NCBI GenBank assembly: GCA_948146395.1
Contig: OX411552.1
Location: 48,743,058 to 48,807,057, forward strand
Source of the DNA: Fragum whitleyi
Lineage: Eukaryota > Mollusca > Bivalvia > Cardiida > Cardiidae
Direction: 5' to 3'
Length of the DNA stretch: 64,000 nucleotides
A program made the position numbers and the translations under genes. Below the pieces are notes generated by a model. It worked only from the letters and a program-made list of their open reading frames with translations. It was not told the origin of the DNA and made no database searches. Of this stretch, positions 1 through 12,600 are shown piece after piece; the first letter of the stretch is position 1, and each line of letters starts with the position of its first letter.

Positions 1-970
1 TTTTTGAAAATCGACCTCTACAAAACCTTTACTCGAGACCGACCTCTTTTTTAAAGACATTTTACAGAGTTCCTAATTTGCCATTTTCTTGCATAACGTG
101 CCACACTTTTTTCGATATGCAACACTCGGATAATCCTTGTTTTATCTTATCCTTTTTTGATAGCATTATGTACAAATATATCAGAATATACCTGGAAAAT
201 CGTCTTGATGAGGAATAATTTTGACAGGAGGAGAAGTTGCTAATATGCTAATAACAAGCAATTTCTCATCTGTTTTTTTTTACATATTTTTTCACACCTG
301 TCAAAAATCGCTTAATTGGGGGGGGAGGGGTGTCATCAAAGCCCCTTCAAGCTACGTGAAATCGATTATAAGATAGACGACTAACATGATCGGTGCATTA
401 TTCAATAGTTGATTTTTCTGAGATCGGAGACACGTCTGTGAGTTTCATCTTCAAATTAAAACTTTCCACCAGGTCGGCGGAGTCTTTTTGATTTGTTGAA
501 GAACAAAACAGCCGCAATCCCGGCACCATAACTTTGACATGAAGCAGAGCGGAGCCAGAGCGGTACAGTATGTTGTTTAAAGAAATGGTATTTGACCTTC
601 CGACAAACACAGCTTTGACATAACACTTAAAATATATGGCACAAAATGTCCCCCTCTCTCGCTCTCTCATTGTGAGCAATCAAGAAATAATTACATCAAC
701 AACAGGGCACATGATCTGGGTTATTCCAAAAATGGTTCTATTCGAAACGACTGATGAGAAATAAAAAAAGTCAAAAGAATCATTATATTTTCTAAGTTTA
801 AGAAAAATACCTTCACAAATTTTATGCATGTCTTTTTATAGTTAAAACAAAATATGATAAATATCTATAATAAAATGGCCATAAGCAGCCCTACCGTCAT
901 AATGAGAAAATTGTTTCCTTCTTTGCACACAAGCAAACATACAGAAGAGAGTGCTTATAATTTTCACAAT

Positions 971-1218
971 TGAGCCTGTGCGTGACATTTCCAACAATTT
1001 ACATATGCGCAATGTTGAGACTCAGCAGATCAGCCTGTGCAGCCGCACCATCTGATCAGTCTTTGCTACACACTCTTTAGCTGGATATGGACCAGAATTC
1101 TCTGATTACATTCCAAGAACAATTTAGATACACTGTTTGATTGTCCAGACTGCTCAATGTCTTTCCATCATGCACTCACGAAATTATTGGAAATGTCATG
1201 CACAGGCTCAATTATTTT
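971..1218. mobile_element. Foldback MITE, GAGCCTGTG ends
   Basis: The left end reads GAGCCTGTGCGTGACATTTC and the right end carries its near-complement, GAAATGTCATGCACAGGCTC, about 245 bp away. No coding capacity. Related copies are seen at 3,750-3,985, 23,930-24,134 and, interrupted by other insertions, 5,713-6,530. Confidence 0.65.
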
Positions 1219-1267
1219 CATCTTGAACGCAAGGAACATTTCAACCATATTTTCTCGACCAAGATGC

Positions 1268-2784
1268 AAAACAAGAGGGCCGTTGGCCCTGGGTGCGCTC
1301 ACCTGAGAAAAAAGCTTCATTACCTAGGTATGTCCATGCAACTGCAGAAAAGGAGATTTTCACTTATTCAATCAGATAACATTTGAAATAATCCTCCCCT
1401 GGTCATTATTTATCTAAGCTTTTTCATAAAAGGTCTGTATCAGCTAATCTATGCCAGATATACAGGCTGAGTCTGAGACTTTTAAAGTTTTCTTTAATGA
1501 GTTGATCAATCCATGTCAAATATAAAGGCTGTAGGGATTCAAAATTCTCAACCAAGCACTCCCCCCTCCCCCAAGATGCTCTGCACCTGGTGAATCTACA
1601 GTCATGATTTTAGCTAATTCAATTAATGTCCATATGCTGATCATCCATACCAATTTTCAAGTCTGTAGGACTCCTGGTTCATTAGAAGAAGTTTAAAGAT
1701 TTCAAAAATGATCCAAGGTACTACCCCCTCCCCAAGACACTCAGCACCTGGTGACCCAACAGTCATCATTTTAGCTATTTTTATTAAGATCAATATATTG
1801 ATCACCCATGACAATTTTCAAGTCTGTAGGGTTTCTGATCCAGGAGAAGAATAAGGTTAAAGATTACAAAAAATTGATCCAAAGTACCCCCCCTCCCCCC
1901 TAAAGCTCCGCATCTGGTGACCCTACATTCATGATTTTAGCTATTTAATTTTAGATACATATGCTTATCATCCATACCAATGTTGAAGTCTGTAGGGCTC
2001 CTGGTTTATTAGAAGATGAAGGTTAAAGTTACAACATTTTCACAAAAGTACTCCCCCCTGGTGCTCCGCACCTGGTGGCATTACAGTCATGATTTTAGCT
2101 ATTTTTATTAAGGTCTATGAGCTGATCCTCCATGCCAATTTTCAAGTCTGTAGGGCTTGTGGTTCAGAAGAAGAAGAAGGTTAAAGATGACAAAATTTTC
2201 ACAAAAGTACTACCCTTTCCCCCCTAATGATCCGCACCTGGTGAATCTACAGTCATGATTTTAGCTAATTCAATTAATGTCCATCTGCTGATCATCCATG
2301 CCAATATTCAAATCTGTCGGGCTCCTGGTTTAGAAGAAGAAGAAGGTTAAAGATTACAAAATTTTCACAAAAGTACTACCCCCTCCCCCTGGTGCTCCGC
2401 ACCTGGTGGCCCAACAGATATGATTTAAGCTATTTTTATTAAGGTCTATGAGCTGATCATCCATGCCAAATTTGAAGGCTGTAGGGCTGCTTATTCAGAA
2501 GAAGAAGAAGGTTAAAGATTACAAAATTTACCCAAAGTACTACCCCCTCCCCCCTAGTGCTCTGCACCTGGTGGCCCAACAGATATGATTTTAGCTATTT
2601 TTATTAAGGTCTATGAGCTGATCATCCATGCCAAATTTCAAGGCTGTAGGGCTGCTTGTTCAGAAGAAGAAGAATTTTAAACATTTTCTTAAATTTTTAA
2701 CTTTCGTTTCCATAGCAACCAGAGTTTTTCACCGATTTCAATTCTTTTAGCAATTCTTAAAGGGGATCACCTAAGGAACATTTC

Positions 2785-2816
<32 letters not shown>

Positions 2817-2945
2817 TAGGAGGAGATGTCATTTAAAGAAATTGTTGACGGACGACGGACGACTGACGACGGACGACGGACGGACGCCGGACAAAAGGTG
2901 ATCACAATAGCTCACTTGAGCACGTTGTGCTCAGGTGAGCTAAAA
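1268..2945 (+). mobile_element. Tandem-core hairpin element (pearl/HINE-like)
   Basis: The 5' end is AACAAGAGGGCC followed by a short hairpin (GGGCCGTTGGCCC) and GCTCACCTGAG. The core is about seven degenerate copies of a roughly 163-bp unit; the phrase GCACCTGGTG recurs near 1,583, 1,744, 2,069, 2,234, 2,399 and 2,564. A GACGGACGAC simple repeat follows, then a terminal hairpin of the form AGCTCAC-TTGAGCAC-loop-GTGCTC-AGGTGAGCT. This organisation matches non-autonomous bivalve elements described as pearl elements or Helentron-associated elements. No transposase or helicase is encoded. Assignment to rolling-circle transposons is inference from architecture. Confidence 0.7.
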
Positions 2946-3409
2946 ACTGCAGGTTGACGGATTAGTGCCAAACAGTTGTAACTGCCTAAATTATTATTGG
3001 CAGTTACAACTGTTTCTTGCTTTTATCCATCGAAATACCTTAGAAACTTACACTTGTTTCGCCCAAAGTCCTCATTTGGTAAATTAGCAAGAATTATGAA
3101 TAATGTATGCTCTATAATTAAGCCTGTGCCTGACAATTCAAACAATTCTAAATGTTTGTAAAGCAAAGCCTCTGGCAGCCTACAATTTCTAAATGTTTGA
3201 ATTTGTTTTTACATCCTGACCAATACTTTTTCTATTTTTAGATTTTCTGAAATAAGAATGATCACTCTACTTTACTAAATAATGTATTTTGATGTGCAAT
3301 CTGTGGTTTACCTCTGACAGATCCAATCTTTTTTTGCAAATATCATTTTCCATAGCTCTTTGTATGAGAAGTCACAAATAAAAGAATTGAAACTTAGTTT
3401 GAAACAATA

Positions 3410-3750
3410 TATCTGCCAAAGGATGCCCATGCTTGGCTGTTGGGCCCTGGATAGTGGAAATAAAGTTATCAGAAAAGGGACATAATTTGTACAAAGTACA
3501 TCTTGAGTTATCCCCCTTGATATTAACTATGGGTGCCAAGTTTCAGGTGAATGCCTCCAGTAATACCAAAAATATCACAAAAAGTCTTCCCCCCTTTTTT
3601 TTTAAATAAAAATCTTCGTTAAAAAAAGGGAATTACTCAAAAAAAGTATCTAGAGTTATCCTCCATGATAGAATATATTGCTCTTTTGATTGTCAACATA
3701 TGTGCCAAGTTTAAAGTGAATGACTTCGACAATACCAGAGATATCACAAA
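3410..3750. repeat. Two satellite-like units, truncated element core
   Basis: Two imperfect copies share the block 'gagttatcc..c...gtgccaagttt.aggtgaatg.ct.c..aataccaaa.atatcacaaaa' (3,500-3,580 and 3,650-3,750). This resembles core units of the tandem-core hairpin elements, but no 5' AACAAGAG end or 3' hairpin is present, so it is probably a truncated copy. Confidence 0.4.
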
Positions 3751-4439
3751 ATGAGACTGTGCATGGGATTTCAAACAATATCAAATAACCAAAAAGCAAA
3801 GACTCTGACCGGGCTGCATCCACACAGTCTGATCAGTCTTCACTATGTGTTAACTAGATATATGAGGTCTCAAAGTATCAGTAGACCATCAGCTGACCTT
3901 ATATCTACAGTATGTGACTGTCTCAATGTTTGCCCCTCGCAAACATTACAAATCGTTGGAAATGACAAACACTGGCTTAAATGACATAGTTTTTGTACAG
4001 TGACGACAACAACCATGACAACAAAGATGATGACATTGACACCAAGGCTATAGCAGTACCTTGGGTTTTCCCTTAGAACAACTGAGCTAATAAAAAGGAA
4101 ATGTTCCCATATTGGACAGACATATTGACATATCGGCCAACTCAAATAATATCAAATGGTTAACATAAAAATTTTTGAGTATAGGCACTGGCAATAATTT
4201 TTACAGTCACACTTTTTCAATGCACAGTTATAGAATTATAAAGAAATGCAAGAGCATTAACAAATTTAAAATAATTGCATAGTTTATACTAAGGCACCAA
4301 AATATAAATAAATAGTCATAAATGTACATGTGAGAGTTCATCCTCCATTACGCGTAACCAAACGACCCAGTATTTTGTTTGTTTTTATTGCAATCGAGTC
4401 AACTTTCAACAGTATAACTGTTATATTATGCCATATAGA

Positions 4440-4860
4440 CGGCTCAGATAGAAAAAGTTGTAACTGCCAATAAATTAATTTAGTTGTGATCATTAATATT
4501 CGTGTATTCTGATTGGATAAAAAATTGGATTTATTCCTCAATGAAAAGAATTTTGAGTACACTTTTGTTTTGTAAGCTTTCTCAAAAAGAAGTCCCGTAA
4601 GAAACCTATTTTTCAATTTGACAAATCTTTAAATTTTTGCTTTATGATATAAAATTATAAGATAAATAGATATCATATCATGGGGATATATCATGGGGAT
4701 ATGAAACTAAAAGCCTTATCACACTCATGTATGAATCCACTTTGTGTATTCATTCAGTGTGATTAGGTTTTTAGTTTCCTACCTCAATGAATTCACCAAA
4801 TACTCTCTTCATTCCTTAAATAAACATATAGGCAGTTACAACTGTTTCACATGGAGCCAT
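4440..4860. mobile_element. GTAACTGCC palindrome split by a second MITE
   Basis: The left arm of a short palindrome (GGCTCAG..AGTTGTAACTGCC, 4,441-4,470) and its right arm (GGCAGTTACAACTGTTTC..GAGCC, 4,830-4,858) are separated by about 355 bp. Intact relatives elsewhere have arms only a few bases apart. The intervening DNA (about 4,475-4,825) is a hairpin MITE whose right part reads GTGTGATTAGGTTTTTAGTT; relatives lie at 5,905-6,200 and in every array unit. Confidence 0.6.
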
Positions 4861-5904
4861 CAATATATGTTATTTCTGTTGTCACAACCACATTCATTCA
4901 TCAGAGATATCAGCTGCTCATCTCAATTTGGCAACAATGAATAAATTTCCAGTTGCTGGATTAAAACTTTGTCAAATTGAGGATGGAGATTTTCAAGGCC
5001 TGGGACAAAACTGACAATTCCAGCATTGAGAGGCATATCTAACTGATGGACTGTGGTCTATCTTGATAATCATCTTACAATTGAAAAAATGTTTTCCGAT
5101 TGCTGTGCATAATTTCTAATGTACAGAATAATATAAATGATATGTTTTGTCCCTTTTCCGTTTTTTTTTACAAATTTTTGGCTGTTCCATATTAAAAGAG
5201 ATTGCAGATGATAATTGCAAAAAGACCATCAAAATTCGCTAGAAGATATTGTAGGAAAAGATGAAAATTCTTGCTATAGTTGCTAAAGTAAAATGGTTTG
5301 TTTTTATATGAAAACAGTGAAACTGTTGCTGAGAAATTCATATCTATTTACCCTTATCATGTTGGATAAATATCAAGGCAAAATTGCTTTCAAATCAAAG
5401 AGCTGAAAGCACAAAATGCACTTATTTTGAGTCAGGAAATGAGTGTATTTTTTCTGGTTTGAAAATAACAATCAGGTGGTATAGACAAAGATCAGACTGC
5501 ACTTACGTGCAGGATGATCCTTGTCTAGATACATCCTGCCAAAGCAGGAATATTCCAGCTTCAGCATGACGAAGAAAAACTGTATGATTTTGCATCATCC
5601 AAAATGATTTTAATTTTATATAAACAGAATACAAACTCATAAAACTACTTTTCATCTTATTGAAGATATGATTTTTGGCTGTCCAACTTTTTTGGAATGA
5701 CTAGAAAATAAATCGAGCCTGTGTGTGACATTTCCATCAAATTCCTATGCATGCAACCTTAAGATCCAGATCAAACTGTGTATCCACGTAGACTGATCAG
5801 AGTCTTGACTATGCCCTCAACTTATAGCTACAGACCTATAGTCTCCCCTTACAATCACAGAATAACTTGATAACATTATAATTCAATTTAAGGTGATTCC
5901 ATAA

Positions 5905-6200
5905 AGCTTTGTGGATTTCTAATGAGTTGAAAACTTGATTTCATTCCTAAATGAAAACAATTTGAGTAAGTAGATATTATGTAAGCTTCTGCAAAAGTAG
6001 TTACATAAGAAATTTGTTTCTTAATTGTTGAATCTTTATATTTTTGCTTCATGATAGTAAATTGTAAAATATGAAGAATGTCTTTGTTGATTTCATAGAG
6101 GTATGAAACTAAAAAAAAACTAACCACGCTCATGTATGAATCTGATCTGCATATTCATAAAGTGTGATTAGGTTTTTAGTTTATTACCTCTATAAAATCA
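5905..6200. mobile_element. Hairpin MITE, GATTAGGTTTT family
   Basis: The right part is a long imperfect palindrome (GAGGTATGAAACTAAAA...TTAGTTTATTACCTC, 6,100-6,190) preceded by about 200 bp shared with 4,497-4,640 and with 35,025-35,230 in the array. It sits inside a GAGCCTGTG foldback MITE whose ends are near 5,713 and 6,530. No coding capacity. Confidence 0.55.
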
Positions 6201-6220
6201 TCAAATTCTCCCTTCATCTT

Positions 6221-6450
6221 TTAACCCTTTGCTGTTTAATCCCTGCTTTTTACGTGCCTGTTTTTTTATGATTGAGAAAACATTGTGAAAAAAAGAAGAA
6301 ATTGCTTCTGACAAGCAATTTCTTCTTTTTCCACACTATTTTCTACCCTACTGAATGGTTATTTTTCAAATTAAATCCACTTTAAATTTGCGTCTGCAAA
6401 ACCTTTGAATTCGGACAGGTCCAAAATTTTGTAAAACAGGAAAGGGTTAA
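6221..6450. mobile_element. TTAA MITE type 1, copy a
   Basis: The element is flanked on both sides by TTAA and has inverted ends CCCTTTGCTGTTT / AAACAGGAAAGGG. A central hairpin GAAGAAATTGCTTCTG is followed by GACAAGCAATTTCTTC. TTAA target duplication is the hallmark of piggyBac-superfamily elements, so this is probably a piggyBac-type MITE. Two further copies are at 17,091-17,309 and 28,241-28,470. Confidence 0.75.
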
Positions 6451-6565
6451 ATGAGGCTGTCCAAGCTGCTCAATATCTTTCCATCACTCACACATGGAAT
6501 TGTAGAAAATGTCACACACTGACGACTCGTACATGTATTTCAAAACTTGAACTTGTTGTTTAGAC

Positions 6566-6652
6566 CTAATGAGGCCATGTACACAACTGTGGGTCAGATT
6601 TTGGTGCTGGAAAACACTGGTTTAACTTCTCACAGCCTGGTGGGGCCCAGTT
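6566..6652 (-). CDS. GALNS: GALNS exon 14 (residues 491-518), stop
   Basis: Encodes [17 protein letters not shown] and ends LCTWPH-TAG. The [10 protein letters not shown] motif and the C-x-W-x-H ending match the family C-terminus. Acceptor TTTCAG. Confidence 0.94.
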   Translation of the reverse strand, partial: NWAPPGCEKLNQCFPAPKSDPQLCTWPH

Positions 6653-9600
6653 CTGAAAGACATGTGACAGTATATAAATACAGGATATTTAATGAGTGGT
6701 TATAAAAAACTGAATTTATTAATTGTATCATCTACCAACAGTTTTAAAAATGACATTTTCGAATTTTTATTGGTATTAGATGACAAGATCAATTCTTTGG
6801 ATGTTTTATGAAGACTTATTTGATATTCTATATTTATGGCCTAAATCACTTCATTTTGATACTCATCATTTCATAACTTTGGGCACAATGTGTAATACTG
6901 ATTGTATATCAAAATATCACTTACAGTTAGTTATATCACGAAATTGACTGTCATTCCAATCAAAACCATTCAAAATTGCTCACCAAGTGCTCCATTCATT
7001 CATCCCAAACACTCACTCAAAACATTCAAAAACCACTAAAAATGATAAAATTAACAACTACATTCAAATGAAAAATCGGTAGATAAAAACAGAAAGCTAT
7101 TCATAGAACCTGTATGCATACATGTATTTTATTAAAAGGGTAGGCGTAATAAATATCATTAATTTTGTTCATCTTGAACAAAATTAGTGACGTTGGATTA
7201 CCTCCCTTGAATTTCACTCAAAAGTCGCTCCACACATTCATTCAATTTCATTCTTTAATCATTCATCTTGTTAATTTCACTATGTTGTTAACTGTAACAA
7301 CTGATGCCAAGTCATATGAATTCAAATACTGGCCCAGAATGGTCTTTTATGAGAATCATAAAGTATAACAACATTTAGACATAACAATGTATATTGATAA
7401 ATCCAGTCAGCCTACTATGAGCTGGAATTTACAAAACATGTTGTTACTGGGTTTTATGTTTGTTTGTATTGTGTTTAATGCCACTTTCAACTTTATTGCA
7501 GTTACATCACAGTAGCTGGCGCACAGATCCTTGGTTTCCTGTATTTTTTCACAACAGTAAAACCACAACATTTTATTCAAACCACCTGGTCAATCCACTC
7601 AAGGTGGCAATGGACAGCGGCATCTCGACTCTATAAACCGGAAGTAGGATTTTGTTTATTTTACGGCTCTTTTTGTGCATTGTTTAATAAGATCGGTTTT
7701 CATAAGATACTGCTTTTGAAAATAATGTAGAATATTGATGGTAGAATTCATAACTTAACTTTTAATAAACATTTGATATCTATTGAATATCTGGATCATC
7801 ATAATTTAACAAAAATAATATGATATAGGAGTCATTTAATAAGGACAAGTCACTATGAAATAACGAAATACTTTCTTATTTGCATGGAAAGGTATGCTGA
7901 ATTTTTTACTAAATAAAGGAAAAATATGGGTTTTAATCATATAGGAAAATAAGAAATATTCATAGGGTAATTTTTTCAAAAAGTAAGGTTTTATGGCATT
8001 TTTTTGCCTTAAAATCATAAAAATTACCGCATTTTTAACTTTTGAAGACAGTATGCAAATGCAATTGATCAAAGAGAAATTTCCTTGGCAACAGCCATTG
8101 TGTACTTGCATAAGGTCTATTTACATATATGTGTTTTAAGCTATCAGCTGGTACCTTATACTAGGCCTAAAACAAATATAAACGTTTTACTGAAAAATGG
8201 CCATTACCACTCAAGGGCCAATAACTCTAGCATGAAACGAGCATGGAAAGGTATCTTAAAATTTTTATATAATGACTATACAATGTTAATCTACAACATA
8301 TGTGAACAAGAAAAAAATTAAATGGGAGGAAAAAATGACGCCATGTGTCCATTGCTACCTTAAGCATATCTATAATCATACATCAGTGGGATACAAATGA
8401 CTTGTGTTACATTGACTTTTGTCAAATTGAGAGTTAGCCCAAGACTATTGCAAGTGCCTATAAGTAATTAGGCACTTGCAATAGTGTTGAGCTGACCCTT
8501 TGAAAAGTCAGATGAAAATTTGTTGAGCAGAGTTTGAACTCATGATACAGGTATTTATATAATCACTTTAACTATTGTCATGCTGAAACACGAATACTCC
8601 TGCTTTTGCAGGAATAAAACATGCACATATTTGCAGCCTGATATTAGTCTTTCCCACGCGATTTTTCTTTTTAAATCAGAAAAAAGTTTTATTTTCTAAC
8701 TAAAAATAAATACATCATGTTGTTTCATCAGATTTAAATGTACTTTTCCTGGAGTTTTTATTCATGACAAAGGTAAACAAAGCCACTTACCATTACATGT
8801 CTATCACAAAAGTTCAGTTGAGGTACGCCTGGTTTGAGATTCTGACGATGAGATTTGGCTGCTTTGAGAATAGGTGCAATGTTCGTCTTGTATTCATGTG
8901 AATTTGGGCTGAAAAATAGTAAATTCAAACAACATGTGGTACTGCATTTGTTTGTGTAGGAGCACTGCAAAGGTATGCAACACTAAGCTAAAGGTAGTGT
9001 TGGGCAATTGGTTTCAAATAACAATCAATAATTATTTTTTGGATGGAAAAGTAAATCAACTAATGATCGGTTTGTACAAAAGTTTTCTTTGAAATTAACA
9101 CAGCAGCCCTCAATTTCACCCTTTGAAGAATAGAATGTGAAAGTTACGTTAAAAATCATCAACTAAAGACTCTTTCTGCAGATTTTTCTACTAACTGCAT
9201 GGCTGAGCATGAAACAGTTGTAACTGCCGATAAATTATAGGCAGTTACAACTGTTTCACACTGAGCCATCAAACTGATGTCAGTTTTGAAAACAATGACT
9301 AATGGCTTTCATCTTTTAGTTGGGAACTGATTAATTGATTATTAAATATCTTAGTCGATTGTCACAAGCCAAAACCAATTGATTATTGATTATGATCTGC
9401 ACATCACTAGCTAAAAGTCCATGACAGTGTATAAATCTTAAAAAAAGGGGGCATAATTATTACAGCCCTTAAAGTTTGTGTCAATGACACATCTACTTTT
9501 GCGAAACTGTTGCGCAAATTTATTTTGAAATCCATCTATTAATTTAGGAACAATGCTCTTGATAAACTTCGGATAGTGGCACAAACTAACCCACTGATAC

Positions 9601-12600
9601 ACTATTTGATTTTCTTTAACCCTTTTCGGTGGTTTATCTAGAAATAACGGTAGATTATCACTTGATAATCTCATCGCAAAAACAGTGAAATTATCAAAAA
9701 CTTATACCCTGCTTTTGTGCATTTCATCCTAACTGACATCTATGCGGGGCGAAATAAGTGATGTCACAATGAATGTTGCATAGCAATCATGTGCAAAATG
9801 ACGCGCTATACAAAAGATGTCCTAGAATTTCACATTTTGTCTCATTGTTGCATTTAAGAAATAAAATAATCGTTTGTTTTTGGAGTAAGATCAATTGATA
9901 TTTCATTTTGTGAACAACAAAAGCTATATTTTCACTCACTCGTGGCTCCACCACTCGTGAAAATATAGCTTTTGCTGTTCACTCAATGAATATAAATCGA
10001 TCTTACAATGAAACAAACGATTATCCTCTTTATAGTTTCAACTATGTTTGACTCACTGCAAGAGAGCTCAGTGAAAACAAAAACTATAGTGGTTCTTCTA
10101 GTATTAATGAGCATAGCTTCAATTTCAAGGAAATTATACAGTGTGAATGTAAGGACAATTCAGTGATTGATTTTTATGTATCATTACATTGTCCTGCATT
10201 TTTAAATACAAAGGAATAAGATTTGTCTGAACACTGTTTCATAAGGGGTAAAACTAATAAATGTACCTACTGTATGAAATATTTCTCTCCAGGGTCTCTA
10301 CCAAGATGGAACAAGATAGGTAACTCAGTATTGTTGACTTGTTTGTGTGTCGTAACATTGGCTATGTTTTCCCCCGGACAAAACTCTATACCCTATAACA
10401 AGATGGAACAAGATAGGTAACTCTGTATTGTTGACTTGTTTGTGTGTCGTAACATTGTCTATATTCTCATCCGGATAAAAATCTAAACCCTATAACAAGA
10501 TGGAACAAGTTTGGAAATGATGTGTTGTTGACTTGATTAGGTCATATAAGCTTTCTCCTCACCTGAGGACAAAAAATAGTACACTGTTGAAGAAGAAGGG
10601 GGCCAGCACTGTGTTCAGGATGATAAAATTGTGCAAACTTTGTGAAAATTATACCTTACTTGCCTGCAAAATATAGCACTTCATGCTCAGGTGAGCCTTT
10701 AACAACAGAGATATGACCAAGGTTAAAGTTTGTCAAGCCAGAGCAAATGCCTACTCCAATGCCAACATCGATGCCAATGCTTATACCAATACAAACGATG
10801 CCAAGGTGATGACAATACCTTGAGTTTTCTATGACAAGAAGACCATGATGGTCCTAGATCGCTCACCTGAGTCTATTTGATCCCTGGTACATTACATTAA
10901 TTAAATAGGCAGATGTTAACAAGGAGACAATTTCTACATAAGATCAATACCATGAAATGTTTTCAGCCAAGAGCAAGACAGATATGCCATTTCGCGCTTT
11001 GATTCTATGTAAAAAGGGTTGCACCCGGTCGGAGCCCAAATGTGACCCCAGGGTCTTGATATGAACAAATTGGTAGAGGTCCATTAGATGATGCTCCAAA
11101 CTAAATATGAAAGCTGTCTACCTTCTGGTTTCAGATAAGAAGATTTTTGAGGGTTTTAATATTTTCACCCATTGTGCTTAGATGAGCTAAAAGGGATAGC
11201 CCGGGTAAAGCCCAAAAATGATCCCAGGGTCTTGATATGAACAAACTTAGTAGAGGTCCACTAGATAATGTTACATACCAAATATGAAAGCTGTCTGCCT
11301 TCTGCTTTCAGAGAAGAAGATTTTTGAAGATTTTCATTTTTTTACCCTTCGAGGTCAGAAAAGCTGAAAAGGATGCGCCCTGGTAAAGCCCAAATATGAC
11401 CCCAGGGTCTTAATATTCACAAACTTGGTAGAGGCCCACTAGGTGATGCTACATACACAATATGAAAGCTATCTGCCATCTTGTTTCAGAAAAGAAGATT
11501 TTTTAAGATTTTCGCTCTTTAATACTATGTAAAAAGGGATGAGCCTGGGTTGAGCCCAAATATGATCCCAGGGTCTTGATATGAACAAACTTGGTAGAGG
11601 TCCACTAGATGATGCTACATACCAAATATAAAAGCTGTCTGCCCTCTGATTTCAGATAAGAAGATTTTTGAAGATTTTTCTATTTTCACCCTCTTTGTTA
11701 AGGGTAAAGGGAAAGTTTAGGGTGGATTTCATTTATTTGAACAACTTTGGTAGAACTTGACCCAAGGAACATCCCTGCCAAGTTTCATCAAGATTGGCCC
11801 ACTGGTTTAGGAGGAGAAGATGTTTAAAGAAATTGTGGACAACGCACAACGGACAATGCATGACAGACATTAGACGATCACAATAGCTCACCTTGAGCAC
11901 TTCGTGCTCAGGTGAGCTAAAAACAGACAAGCTAAAAATGCATTTTCTATAGTCCCTAGGTTATCAGGGTATCATTATATCCCGAGTTTCTGTTACATCC
12001 TACATTACTAGACTGTAGCATTTTTATAAACATCATTAGTAAATAAAAAGTAAATCACCTTTTTGAATTCTTCCAATGAATTTGTCCACGTCCAAAAATG
12101 AGCTTTATATTGACCCAGTCTGACAGCCATCAACTCATTACCACGGTAATAAAATAACGGTCTGAAATTTGAGAAAAATAAGAGAAATCTTTTTTTCCCT
12201 CTTTTAATATGTATTTTCAAACAAATATAACAAGTATTGAAATATTATAGAGGTACAAGAAGGAATGTGTCCAACAACGGCCCTGCGTTCAGGATGACAA
12301 AACAATTTGTCAATTTTACCATGCTTTGCACATGCGCTTGCGTGAAAAGTGGGGTAGAATAGGCAAACTGTTTGCACCGTTTGGTCATACTGAACGCAGG
12401 GCAGGTTTCATGATTATTTTTTTTCTTAGAAAGAGCAGGCAGACACAGGACAACGTAATTTTTCCTGTATGGTTTGGAATGCCGATGACTTTATTTGAAT
12501 TAGTTAAACCCTGAAGAAAAAACAATATAATACAGTATAATCCTCTTACCGGTATTATTCAAAATATTTTGTAGGTAAATTTTAAGTTTAATTTCAATCC

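Larger units (their letters stand above)
1..6565. other. Repeat-rich intergenic region, no supported gene
   Basis: I found no exon chain or recognisable protein here on either strand. The stretch holds a tandem-core hairpin element (about 1,268-2,945), a family of about 245-bp foldback MITEs with GAGCCTGTG...CACAGGCTC-type ends (971-1,218 and a decayed copy at 3,750-3,985), two satellite-like units at 3,410-3,750, a split palindrome (4,440-4,860), and a nested pile of MITEs at 5,713-6,530. Bases 1-970 show nothing clear. The 3' end of GALNS lies just to the right; its polyadenylation site could not be fixed. Confidence 0.6.

Noticed and set aside
398..679. 93-residue minus-strand frame with somewhat higher GC
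   Set aside because: Looks a little exon-like (LNNILYRSGSALLHVKVMVP), but no family match, no clear splice sites and no partner exon in the window.
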